A DNA stretch of 64,000 nt from assembly GCA_021405325.1 (NCBI GenBank), contig QWII01000042.1:88984-152983 (forward strand), in the 5' to 3' direction. This document shows positions 35,857-45,642 of the stretch, in pieces. Source of the DNA: Caldilinea sp. CFX5. GTDB taxonomy: Bacteria; Chloroflexota; Anaerolineae; Caldilineales; Caldilineaceae. The translations under genes and the position numbers were made by a program. How positions within the stretch are numbered: the first letter of the stretch is position 1; every line of letters starts with the position of its first letter. The notes under the pieces were generated by a model. That model did no database searches. It was not told the origin of the DNA and saw only the letters and a list, made by a program, of their open reading frames with translations.

Positions 35857-36312
35857 CTACGCTTCAGGCCAAAGCCCGGCGGCGCGTAAGACGATGAGGA
35901 GGGGTGAGGCTTGTTTTACTGTAACTTTGACTATACCGGTTGTCCCGGCTGGGAGCGGGGTAAAGCCTTGTGGGTCAATATGCAGAATCAGGCGCACCTG
36001 GCCAGTGCGATCATCGACATCGGCCACGAGCAATGGAATAGTACGCCCCGCGCGATTGCTGGTTAGTGGTTGAAAGTAGGCTGGTTGACCGCGGCGAATC
36101 TCTGCCAGCGCATCCGGCGAAAATTCAGCGGTAATATAATCCTCCGGCTGATAGATGGCCGCGTTACTGGTGGCATAGGTCGGCACCTGGGCGAAGAAAA
36201 GCCAGAGAATCCACCCCACCATGAGCAAGGTGAGAAAGGCAATACCCACCAACACCGGCGCCAAACTGTCTGCCTGGATCGAACGCACTGAACGGGAAAA
36301 TTTAACTGTCAT
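35857..36312 (-). CDS. Short HlyD-like membrane-fusion (adaptor) protein
   Basis: This 151-residue protein starts at ATG 36312 (GGAG five bases upstream), preferred over an in-frame GTG at 36318. It has a basic N-terminus, one transmembrane segment (APVLVGIAFLTLLMVGWILWLFFAQVP), then a compact beta-rich periplasmic domain with ISAEFSPDALAEIRRGQPA-like text (here ITAEFSPDALAEI) and GTTGIVKVTVKQASPLLIVLRAAGLW. That matches the barrel end and C-terminal motif of HlyD adaptors. The long coiled-coil hairpin and lipoyl domain of full-length HlyD (usually over 350 residues) are absent. It sits between two ABC exporters, so an adaptor role is likely even though it is shortened. Confidence 0.72.
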   Translation of the reverse strand: MTVKFSRSVRSIQADSLAPVLVGIAFLTLLMVGWILWLFFAQVPTYATSNAAIYQPEDYITAEFSPDALAEIRRGQPAYFQPLTSNRAGRTIPLLVADVDDRTGQVRLILHIDPQGFTPLPAGTTGIVKVTVKQASPLLIVLRAAGLWPEA

Positions 36313-36330
36313 GAACACTCCAAAAGAAAG

Positions 36331-36382
36331 TTAGTTGGTTGGTTGCGCTGTAAGACACTGACCAACGAACCAACCAACAATC
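36331..36382. repeat. GGTT repeat pair (imperfect)
   Basis: GTTAGTTGGTTGGTTG faces CCAACGAACCAACCAAC. It starts four to five bases after the premature-looking stop of the upstream ABC gene. Confidence 0.7.
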
Positions 36383-36384
36383 CA

Positions 36385-38679
36385 CTACGGATGCGCAATC
36401 ACCAATAGAGTCGGCGCGCGACGGAGGACGCACTCTAGCGCCACTTGCATATTTTCGGGGTCAAGGGAGGCGAAGCTTTCGTCCAGGATCACCAGATCGG
36501 CGCGTTGTAAAAGTGCGCGGGCAATATAGACGCGGCTGCGTTCGCCGTGGGAGAGCCGCCAGCCTTGCTCACCCACCGCCTGGTGAATTCCCAACGGCAT
36601 CCGGTCGAGGAGCGGGCCAAGCCCTAACTCGCGACAAATTTCTTCCGCTTCCACCAGATCTTCCGGCCAGGCCGGCCAGCGTCGCCCCATCAGCAGGTTA
36701 AAGGCAAAACTGGCATTCAAGATATGATTTTCATGAAATTGGGGCGCCGCCACCACCCGCTGCCGCCACACCTGTTCGTTGAGGGTGGGGCGATCCAGAC
36801 CGCGCAGTAGCAGCAGCCCCGATTCCGGCTTGTGCAACCCGATCAACAACGAAGCCAAGGTTGACTTGCCACCCCCTGAAGATCCTTCCAACAGCAGCCG
36901 GTCGCCTCGATAAATCGACAGGTTGCAACCGTTGAGGATCAAGCGCCCGCCCGTACGGTAGCGAAATTGTAACCCACGCCCTTCAATTAGCGGGACACTT
37001 TGCGGTAAGCGCAGCGCATCGGCCTGCACCTCGATCTCGTCGCTGGGCGTGGCGTTGGCCTGCGCCTGTGTGGCGCGCTGGATCGCGGCGCGCTGGATTG
37101 GTTCGATCAAGAGCCAGGCAGCGTAGGCGCGCGCTACATCAGGAATCACCAACGCCAAAAACTGGAATTGAAAGGAGCCAAAGACAAAGGCCAGAAACCG
37201 CAACCCCAGTCCCGTCCCCTCGCGCATCCCCGGTGTAATCACAAAATCGGCCGCAATGCCCAGCAACATGAGCAAAATCCAGCCATAGGGAATAAGCACC
37301 CAGTTGATGAGATTCTGTTTGTCATACTCCTGGGCCAGGGTCAAGTAATCGGCCACTTCGCGGTCATCAGCTTCGTGCCATTTGTTCTCCTGCACCAGCC
37401 GTGTCTGGTGGCCGCGAATGCGTTCTAACAGAGCAGTCATCATCTCGGTGTGGTGGGCGTTGAGCGTAATATAGCGCTGACAGAGGCGGTAGCCCAGCCA
37501 GGCCGTTACGCCCAACCAACTTGTCATCAGGAGACCAATCAATAGATCGCCACCGATAAAGAGGGCCAGGTTGATCACAATCAATGGGATAAGCGCCATC
37601 GTCACCAAGACGGCGCGGGTCAGCCCGACCTCCTGGAGTGTTTCCGACTCGATCAGCCAGGCCAGAAATTGGCCGATGCCTTGCAACTGGAGATCAGCCA
37701 GATCGAGATTTAGCACGCCATAGAAAAGTCGTTGTTTGACCAGCACCGAGGTGCCATAATTGAAGATAAAGCCCAACCAGGTTGCCAGCGAGTAAAAGGG
37801 AATCGCCGCCAGCAAGGTCAAGAGACCGGCGACCAACAGCAGCCACGAGACATCGCCCGCCTCCGTCGCCCGCTTGACCAGTTCGACACAAAACAGGAGC
37901 GCACCGTAGGAAATGGCCTGTGTCACCACGCTTTGACCCAGGAAAATATGTAGACCCGCCTGTTTCATCTGTTGCCAGAAGTTGGCGCCCGGCGTCAAAC
38001 GCAAGATCCGACAGCCGCGTAGTTCCAGATGACGCAAGCGCTCGCCGACCAACGCTGTGCGCGCCCTGCTTTGCTGCGCTTTGGGTAAGCCGGCGGCGGC
38101 CAGCAGCTCGTCAATGTCCGCAAACAAGGGCATTTCTTGGGTGGCCCAAATCGCTGCACGCACCAGCGCCAGGGACACCTGATGAACGCCACCGTCAGCC
38201 CCCAACAAGGTGACGCGCTGGCGGTTGCCTTTGATTGCAATCAGGAAACGGGGGGCTTCCGCCGCATCTTCGACAATTGTTGTTGCCGATGGCTGTAGCC
38301 GCTTGGCCGGCCCGTCTTGATCGATGGCGTCATATAGCGGAATCAACGCCGGCGGCGCATAGCGCAGCAAGCGTTCCATCTCGCTATAACCGGCGCTGAC
38401 CGACTCCACCTCAACCCCCATTTGGCCGGCGGCAGCATCCAACCAGCGATCCAGTGAATCGCCTTGCAACTTTTCCGCGGCGCTCGGCGTCAGGCGGAGC
38501 GCTTCTTTAGTCGAGAGCAGGCCGCTTTTCAGGGCCAGTTGATAGAGCGCTTCATCCAGATCCGCAACCGGCCAGGCCAGACTACGCACCCAATCGATTG
38601 CGTTCTGTTGGGCTTGACCACGCCGGAGAAGACGCGTGACGCCATCAGGTAGGTTTACCTTTTGTGTTGCCTGCATCAT
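36385..38679 (-). CDS. ABC exporter with long N-terminal cytosolic domain (NHLM ABC2-like), ends at the H-loop
   Basis: This 764-residue protein has about 250 N-terminal soluble residues without a C39 motif and six membrane segments at about 265-560. The ATPase domain contains GSSGGGKST (near 598), Q-loop PQFHEN, a variant signature LSHGERSR, Walker B LVILDES and D-loop SLD. The protein stops at LLVIAHP, right at the H-loop His, about 20-40 residues earlier than typical nucleotide-binding domains. The GGTT repeat starts just after the stop. It pairs with the other ABC gene as in NHLM-type two-ABC export sets and may form a heterodimer. Tandem ATGs are present; the ribosome site is weak. It is the first gene of the cluster in transcription order. 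Confidence 0.85.
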   Translation of the reverse strand: MMQATQKVNLPDGVTRLLRRGQAQQNAIDWVRSLAWPVADLDEALYQLALKSGLLSTKEALRLTPSAAEKLQGDSLDRWLDAAAGQMGVEVESVSAGYSEMERLLRYAPPALIPLYDAIDQDGPAKRLQPSATTIVEDAAEAPRFLIAIKGNRQRVTLLGADGGVHQVSLALVRAAIWATQEMPLFADIDELLAAAGLPKAQQSRARTALVGERLRHLELRGCRILRLTPGANFWQQMKQAGLHIFLGQSVVTQAISYGALLFCVELVKRATEAGDVSWLLLVAGLLTLLAAIPFYSLATWLGFIFNYGTSVLVKQRLFYGVLNLDLADLQLQGIGQFLAWLIESETLQEVGLTRAVLVTMALIPLIVINLALFIGGDLLIGLLMTSWLGVTAWLGYRLCQRYITLNAHHTEMMTALLERIRGHQTRLVQENKWHEADDREVADYLTLAQEYDKQNLINWVLIPYGWILLMLLGIAADFVITPGMREGTGLGLRFLAFVFGSFQFQFLALVIPDVARAYAAWLLIEPIQRAAIQRATQAQANATPSDEIEVQADALRLPQSVPLIEGRGLQFRYRTGGRLILNGCNLSIYRGDRLLLEGSSGGGKSTLASLLIGLHKPESGLLLLRGLDRPTLNEQVWRQRVVAAPQFHENHILNASFAFNLLMGRRWPAWPEDLVEAEEICRELGLGPLLDRMPLGIHQAVGEQGWRLSHGERSRVYIARALLQRADLVILDESFASLDPENMQVALECVLRRAPTLLVIAHP

Positions 38680-38719
38680 CGTCTGTCGTTATTGCTGATC
38701 GCGTGTCGGAGTGTCATGG

Positions 38720-38754
38720 GTTGGTTCGTTGGTTAGTTAGTTGGTTGGTTAGTG
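38720..38754. repeat. Half-site of the GGTT repeat family
   Basis: GGTTGGTTCGTTGGTTAGTT units are present without an inverted partner, between the cluster promoter region and the first ABC gene. Confidence 0.6.
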
Positions 38755-38756
38755 AA

Positions 38757-38786
38757 ATTGTAAGTTTGATAAACTATAATTGTTAA
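38757..38786 (-). promoter_or_regulatory. Predicted promoter at the head of the biosynthetic cluster
   Basis: On the minus strand TTAACA (38786-38781), an 18-nt spacer and TACAAT (38762-38757) precede the first ABC exporter gene. Each hexamer has one mismatch to consensus. Confidence 0.45.
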
Positions 38787-38843
38787 TTTTTACCATGAAA
38801 CGGGGGATTCGAGAAAATGTGAGCAGGGTTGTTTTGCATGCGT

Positions 38844-39329
38844 TTAGCGTTCCCCCTCTTCGGTGGTGGAACTATAGGGTCCATAGCGCCGTTCGCCCTG
38901 TTTGGCCGTCAGATCGACAATCCAGTAGTAATAGGGGCCGGGGGATGGGGCAGTGGTATCAACAGCGCGATAGGTGGTCAGGGCGCTCTGCCCGTCAGCC
39001 GTCGCAAAGAGCGAGAGATCTAGCGGGCGCGCCTCGCGCCAGGCCGGTGTCCGGCCCCGATAGATGGCAAAATTGCCCGTAGTTGCCGCTCGTTTCGTTT
39101 GCCACTCGATGATCGTGCGCTGAGCGGAACGCCGCACCCGGCCATAGATAAAGCGGGATGGTTGACGCGTAGTAGCGCCGCTATCTTCGGCCAGCGGATA
39201 ATTCACCAGCGTGAGTGGCATCCCTGTACTTGTCGTTGCGACCGATTTGCAATGGAGGGGGAACAGCGATGCCAAAGCAGCCGCAAGGCTGGCAATGAAT
39301 TTGGTCAGGGCAATGAATGGATAAGTCAT
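38844..39329 (-). CDS. Secreted protein with a fibronectin-III-like domain, unknown function
   Basis: I place the start at ATG 39329 because MTYPFIALTKFIASLAAALASLFPL forms a signal-like segment; the frame extends upstream to 39392 without support. The remaining 130 residues contain RTIIEWQTKRAATTGNFAIYRG and YYYWIVDLTAKQGERRYGPY, a pattern like the strands of Fn3-type folds (Trp and Tyr positions). It is upstream of and in line with the ABC exporter but separated by the cluster promoter. It may be secreted or surface-attached. No enzymatic motif was found. Confidence 0.6.
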   Translation of the reverse strand: MTYPFIALTKFIASLAAALASLFPLHCKSVATTSTGMPLTLVNYPLAEDSGATTRQPSRFIYGRVRRSAQRTIIEWQTKRAATTGNFAIYRGRTPAWREARPLDLSLFATADGQSALTTYRAVDTTAPSPGPYYYWIVDLTAKQGERRYGPYSSTTEEGER

Positions 39330-39657
39330 AAAAACGGAACGCTTTCTGTTATGTTGGCAACTAATCCGTATAGTTTTGTAATACGCTATCATTGAAATGC
39401 CGATTTATCGTCGATTTACCGTTAATTACTGTGTAACAATCGGCCAATCAGCAGAATCTGCGATCATTGGGCAGGATCCCCGCCAGCCCGGTGAGCAAAA
39501 ATCCTCCCTACTTTGCACAGATGGGGCTTTCATGTTACTTTATGTTGCGTGATTCGTGTTGCGTGCTGCGTGATCGCTCCTATCACAAATCACGAATTAC
39601 GCAGCACGCAGCATAATTCGTGTACTTTTTCTGTCATAACCGATAGGTAATTTGACT
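39330..39657. other. Divergent intergenic region with an imperfect hairpin
   Basis: This gap separates the minus-strand Fn3-like gene from the plus-strand CBM9-like gene and should hold both promoters; none is clear. At 39545-39625 an imperfect inverted repeat is built from TTGCGTGCTGCGT and ACGCAGCACGCAGCA with a short spacer. Its sequence is unrelated to the GGTT family. Confidence 0.5.
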
Positions 39658-41313
39658 ATGTCGAATCAAAATGATTTCAACATTCTGCCGGATGAACCGC
39701 GCGAGCCGGCGTGGACCTCGCGCCGTTGGCTCTGGATCCTGCTTATTGTCGCCATTGCGATCTTTGCCTTTGCCGTAGGGATGGCGCTGCGCACCTTCTC
39801 GCAACGGGTGGGCAATGGCGAGGCGAATACCTTGCCCACCCCCACCGCCGGCGGGATCGTGCCGACCTTTACCGACCTGCCGCCGGCTTCCGCCACCGCA
39901 ACAACAACGCCAGTGGCCGGCCAATCAACGCCGACCAGCGGCACACCCACGGCGCCCACGGCATCACCCACGCCGCTCACGCCTAACACACCCACCCAAG
40001 CGCCCCCCGTCGTCACTTGCCAACGCGCGGTTTATCCACCGCTGGCGGTGGCCTATGACAGCCAGCGCCTAGGCTGCGCCGTGACCGATGCGGCGTTGGT
40101 CTGGTCGGCTTGGGAGGCTTTTGAACGGGGCGCCATGTTCTGGCGCAGTGATACCAATCGCGCTTTTGCCTTCTTCAATGATGGCCGCTGGCTGCCGGTC
40201 GATGAACGGTGGGACGGCCAACCGGCCCCCTCACGCGGCGACCCGCCACCCGGTCTGCGCGCCCCGGAGCGGGGCTTTGGCTATGCCTGGGCCATTCGCG
40301 ATGATCTCTTCCAACGCCTGGGCTGGGCCACCGACCAGGAACGGGGCTTCTGCGCCGTGATCCAAACCTTTGACCGCGGCTTTATCTTGCAGAGTAGCGA
40401 TGTGGAATTTTGCCAGGATAATCTTTATAATCATGCCCGCGCCCCGGAATGGAAACCCTTGTTACTGGTCGTCACCGTCGATGGCGCCTGGCGCAACCTG
40501 GCCGGCGCGCCCGGTGCGGCGCCAACCGGCGTCACCACCCCTGTCGCCCTGACGCCCGGCGCGACAATGGCTGTGCCAACCAATGACGCCACCGCCACCG
40601 CTCTCGCCATCGCCACCCCGCTGCCCACGGCCACCGCCACCAGCAGCACCCCCGTTGTGCGCCGCCGACCGGAGCGGAATGGTACTTTCACGGCCAGTTC
40701 ACAGCCGCCGTCCAGTTTGGATGGCTCCTTTAACGACTGGGGGGGCAATTGGTATCCGATCAGCGCCGTGGTGCAGGGCAGCAACAACTACAGCGGCCCC
40801 GATGATGTTGCCGGTGATTTCCAGGTCGCCTGGTCGCGCGATGGTCTCTACCTGGCCGTCCGCGTGCGCGACGACCGCTATCGCGCCGGGCCGGACGGCA
40901 CCGACATGTGGCAAGGCGATGCACTGGAATTGCACCTTGACCGTTTCCTCACTCTCGATTATGATGGAGCTATCGCCGATGCCGATGATTATCAACTGGG
41001 CGTGAGCTTTGGCCCGGACCGCAACACCGTGCGCCTCTACCGTTGGTTACCTCTGGAAAAAGAGGGCTCAGTCAGCGGCGCCGGTCTCGTCGTGGCCGTC
41101 AACGAAGGCTATGATCTGGAATTGCTGCTCCCCTGGTCGCTCTTTGACATTGGCGGCGATGAAGTCTTTACCGGCCAACTTTTTGGCTTCAACCTGAGCA
41201 TCAGCGATAACGACGCCGACACCCCTGCTCAGGAGACCGTACTCTCTGCATCACCTAGCCGTACCACCTATAATAACCCGACCGAGTGGGGGACTTTGGT
41301 ATTGGGCAATTAA
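39658..41313 (+). CDS. Membrane-anchored extracellular protein with C-terminal CBM9-like domain
   Basis: The start is ATG 39658 (AGGTAA seven bases upstream). A short cytosolic N-terminus is followed by one transmembrane segment (WLWILLIVAIAIFAFAVGMAL), then a Thr/Pro/Ala-rich stalk (TPTAPTASPTPLTPNTPT). A middle domain with four Cys residues follows (about residues 120-285), then a second Thr/Ala stalk. The last 200 residues (LDGSFNDWGGNWYPIS, AWSRDGLYLAVRVRDDRY, WQGDALELHLD) match carbohydrate-binding module family 9/DOMON-like sandwiches. A surface glycan- or ligand-binding role is likely. It lies 30 bp upstream of maeB, though functional linkage is doubtful. Confidence 0.75.
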   Translation: MSNQNDFNILPDEPREPAWTSRRWLWILLIVAIAIFAFAVGMALRTFSQRVGNGEANTLPTPTAGGIVPTFTDLPPASATATTTPVAGQSTPTSGTPTAPTASPTPLTPNTPTQAPPVVTCQRAVYPPLAVAYDSQRLGCAVTDAALVWSAWEAFERGAMFWRSDTNRAFAFFNDGRWLPVDERWDGQPAPSRGDPPPGLRAPERGFGYAWAIRDDLFQRLGWATDQERGFCAVIQTFDRGFILQSSDVEFCQDNLYNHARAPEWKPLLLVVTVDGAWRNLAGAPGAAPTGVTTPVALTPGATMAVPTNDATATALAIATPLPTATATSSTPVVRRRPERNGTFTASSQPPSSLDGSFNDWGGNWYPISAVVQGSNNYSGPDDVAGDFQVAWSRDGLYLAVRVRDDRYRAGPDGTDMWQGDALELHLDRFLTLDYDGAIADADDYQLGVSFGPDRNTVRLYRWLPLEKEGSVSGAGLVVAVNEGYDLELLLPWSLFDIGGDEVFTGQLFGFNLSISDNDADTPAQETVLSASPSRTTYNNPTEWGTLVLGN

Positions 41314-41343
41314 CACTCGGTACGAACAAAGGAGTTCTAGACA

Positions 41344-43593
<2,250 letters not shown>

Positions 43594-43605
43594 TAAACTA
43601 CCGCT

Positions 43606-43648
43606 CTGCCCGCTCGTAGCCGGTCACGGACCGGCTATGAGCGGGCAG
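43606..43648. terminator. CCGGTC-family hairpin after maeB
   Basis: 43606-43625 and 43629-43648 are inverted copies with one mismatch and a 3-nt loop, starting 12 bp after the maeB stop. No long U-run follows, so terminator activity is inferred. Confidence 0.6.
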
Positions 43649-43701
43649 GGCTTAGTCGTTGCACAGAATTTTTGCTGGCCCGTCGTTCTTTATAGAAAGG
43701 T

Positions 43702-43780
43702 AACTACTAAGCTCATAGCCGGTCCGTGACCGGCGATTGGGGCGCCGGTCACGGACCGGCTATGAGCGGGCTTAGTAGTT
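43702..43780. repeat. Composite CCGGTC-family palindrome
   Basis: AACTACTAAGC plus TCATAGCCGGTCCGTGACC pairs with the inverted copy ending CTTAGTAGTT, with a 7-nt centre. The arms carry the same GAGCGGG/CCGGTC modules as 8276-8347 and 48896-48958. Confidence 0.8.
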
Positions 43781-43847
43781 ACGTAGAAAGTGGGCAATAG
43801 TACCTGATACATTTTCCGGGTATGCTGTGTAACAAAATGCAAAATGA

Positions 43848-43860
43848 TTACAAATTGTAA
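43848..43860. promoter_or_regulatory. Palindrome TTACAAATTGTAA, possible operator
   Basis: A 13-bp perfect dyad sits about 125 bp upstream of the patatin-like gene in an AT-rich stretch, a size typical of repressor half-site pairs. The regulator is unknown. Confidence 0.3.
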
Positions 43861-43983
43861 CCATCGCCTGTGGTAAGGTGGTGTAGAATAGCTGAAAGTC
43901 GTGGTTTTCACGAAAATGGAGTAACATAACGTAGTTGTACGGTAGGCGATCTCCAATTCAGCGCGGAAGAGGAGAGCAAAACA

Positions 43984-44955
43984 ATGCGAGCATTTGTACT
44001 GAGTGGTGGTGGGAATCTAGGGCCGATCCAGGTCGGCGCGCTGCGGGCGCTGTTGGAGGCCGACATCTACCCGCAAATGATTGTCGGTTGTTCGGCGGGG
44101 GCGTTAAATGCTGCCTATATTGCGCGGGGCGTCTCGCTGGAACAACTGGATCAGTTGACCGCCGTTTGGCGCTCTGTCACCCCGCGCGATGTCTATCCCG
44201 GTCACCGTTTGACAGCGCTTTGGCGTTTCCTGAGCGGTCAGGACAGCCTGTATGACAACCGCAACTTCTACGCCTTTTTACAACGCCACGGCACGACGCC
44301 CGCCCACACCTTTGCCCATGTGCGCAAACTCAAACTCTACGTCACGGCGACCAATCTGCATACGGGCCGGCTCCATGTTTTTGGCGACAACCCGCACGAC
44401 CGCATTCTCGATGCCCTGATGGCGAGTACAGCCCTCACCCCCATGCACCCGCCCTGGGAGATCGACGGCAAATTTTATATCGATGGCGGCACCGTGACCC
44501 CCTTGCCGCTGCGCGTGGCTTTGGAACGGGGCGCCACCGAAATCTACTCGTTGCACATTGTGTCGGGGGGCGAGGGGGTGATGGGCGAGGTCGCCAGCGA
44601 CTCACAGCGCTTGATTCATGGCGTTGCCAGTCTGTTGACCCGCAGCGTCTCAACCATGTTACAATTGCAAGTGCAATATGATCTGCGCTTGACGGAAGGG
44701 CAGAAACGGGTCAAACTGCACCACATCCGGTTAAGCGTAATCAACCCGCCGGCCCACAATGACTTCAGTCAAGTGGATACATTGATTGCCACCGGCTACG
44801 AGGCCACAAAACAGTATCTGGAGCAAAACAAGAAACCGGCGAAAGCGTCACCACCGGCGCTCATCGTACAGCGGCCCTTTACCACCGCTTGGTGGCGCCG
44901 TTTTACGCAACGAGAAGAACTCATTGTCACGCAACACATCGCGCCCACTGAGTAA
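43984..44955 (+). CDS. Patatin-like phospholipase
   Basis: This 323-residue protein has the patatin triad elements. An oxyanion loop reads SGGGNLGPIQVGAL (residues 7-20). The nucleophile Ser37 is in GCSAG, and the catalytic Asp167 is in DGG (YIDGGTVTPLP). It is expected to hydrolyse acyl ester bonds in lipids via a Ser-Asp dyad. GAGGAG precedes the ATG. The C-terminal 80 residues are basic and not part of the catalytic core. No signal peptide is seen. It stands alone between palindromic elements. Confidence 0.9.
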   Translation: MRAFVLSGGGNLGPIQVGALRALLEADIYPQMIVGCSAGALNAAYIARGVSLEQLDQLTAVWRSVTPRDVYPGHRLTALWRFLSGQDSLYDNRNFYAFLQRHGTTPAHTFAHVRKLKLYVTATNLHTGRLHVFGDNPHDRILDALMASTALTPMHPPWEIDGKFYIDGGTVTPLPLRVALERGATEIYSLHIVSGGEGVMGEVASDSQRLIHGVASLLTRSVSTMLQLQVQYDLRLTEGQKRVKLHHIRLSVINPPAHNDFSQVDTLIATGYEATKQYLEQNKKPAKASPPALIVQRPFTTAWWRRFTQREELIVTQHIAPTE

Positions 44956-44984
44956 AAAACTGAAGTAACTGTTCAGGTATAAGG

Positions 44985-45165
44985 GGCGGCCACTCTTCCT
45001 GGAAGCGGCGGAAATCGTTTGGTGATACAGAACGCTAGTTGCCGCTTCCCGGAAGTACCCATGCACCATTGTGCACCACAGCCAATGAAAACAACAGGGA
45101 TTTCGCAGATTAATCTGTATCATCTGCGAAATCCCTGTTGTTTTCAAGGCAGAGTGGCCGCGACC
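44985..45165. repeat. Insert-like palindromic element with nested hairpin
   Basis: Outer inverted ends GCGGCCACTCT and AGAGTGGCCGC enclose CTGGAAGCGGC/GCCGCTTCCCGG and a perfect 24-bp hairpin (45087-45110 with 45122-45145, 11-nt loop, containing CAGGGATTTCGCAGAT). It has no coding capacity. The overall form resembles a small non-autonomous element. Confidence 0.65.
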
Positions 45166-45168
45166 TGA

Positions 45169-45212
45169 ATCAAAAAGGCCCGCCATCGTGATGAATGTCG
45201 GGCCTTTTTGAT
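45169..45212. terminator. Bidirectional rho-independent terminator
   Basis: A perfect 14-bp stem, ATCAAAAAGGCCCG with CGGGCCTTTTTGAT, has a 16-nt loop. It ends two bases from the stop of the minus-strand gene at 45214 and also faces the patatin-like gene. Confidence 0.75.
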
Positions 45213-45213
45213 A

Positions 45214-45525
45214 TTAGCGGCTTTGCTCTTTGGCGCATTCGGGGCAATGGCGTGGATCACTCAGCTCGACCAGATGTTTTTGACAGATGGCAAAGGTCAC
45301 TTCGACTTGCTCCCACAAAAACTTCCGTTTGACTTCCGCTTCCAGCACCAGCTCTGGCGTGTTGCTACTGAGTAAGAGAGTCGGCACCGGACAACTATCA
45401 CATAACTTGCGCCGCCAGGGACGCTCATTATCGGGATTTGCCGCCAGCAGCCGACACTCTTCGCGATTCCTGCCCCGGTGGTAGTCGCCATAAAAGTAGC
45501 GGCAGTTGACAGGACCTTGGGTCAT
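45214..45525 (-). CDS. Small Cys-rich protein, probable zinc-binding, unknown function
   Basis: This 103-residue protein has an N-terminal CRYFYGDYHRGRNREECRLL followed by LCDSCPVP, a Cys pattern suggesting a metal site. A C-terminal CQKHL...DPRHCPECAK is a second CxxC-like cluster. GGAAGAA precedes the ATG. A terminator follows directly. I do not recognise the family; DNA or RNA binding is possible but unsupported. Confidence 0.7.
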   Translation of the reverse strand: MTQGPVNCRYFYGDYHRGRNREECRLLAANPDNERPWRRKLCDSCPVPTLLLSSNTPELVLEAEVKRKFLWEQVEVTFAICQKHLVELSDPRHCPECAKEQSR

Positions 45526-45546
45526 GTTATTCTTCCAATAAAAAAG

Positions 45547-45638
45547 TCGCGTGGTCGTGGCGTCCAGTCGTCGCGTCGTCTGCTCAACATAACTGCATGA
45601 CTAAGCGACTTCAGGACTACGCGACCACGCGACTACGA
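45547..45638. repeat. Imperfect palindrome between two minus-strand genes
   Basis: GTCGCGTGGTCGTGGCGTCC pairs with GGACTACGCGACCACGCGAC, with a 50-nt centre. It follows the acidic wHTH-like gene. Confidence 0.7.
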
Positions 45639-45642
45639 TTAA

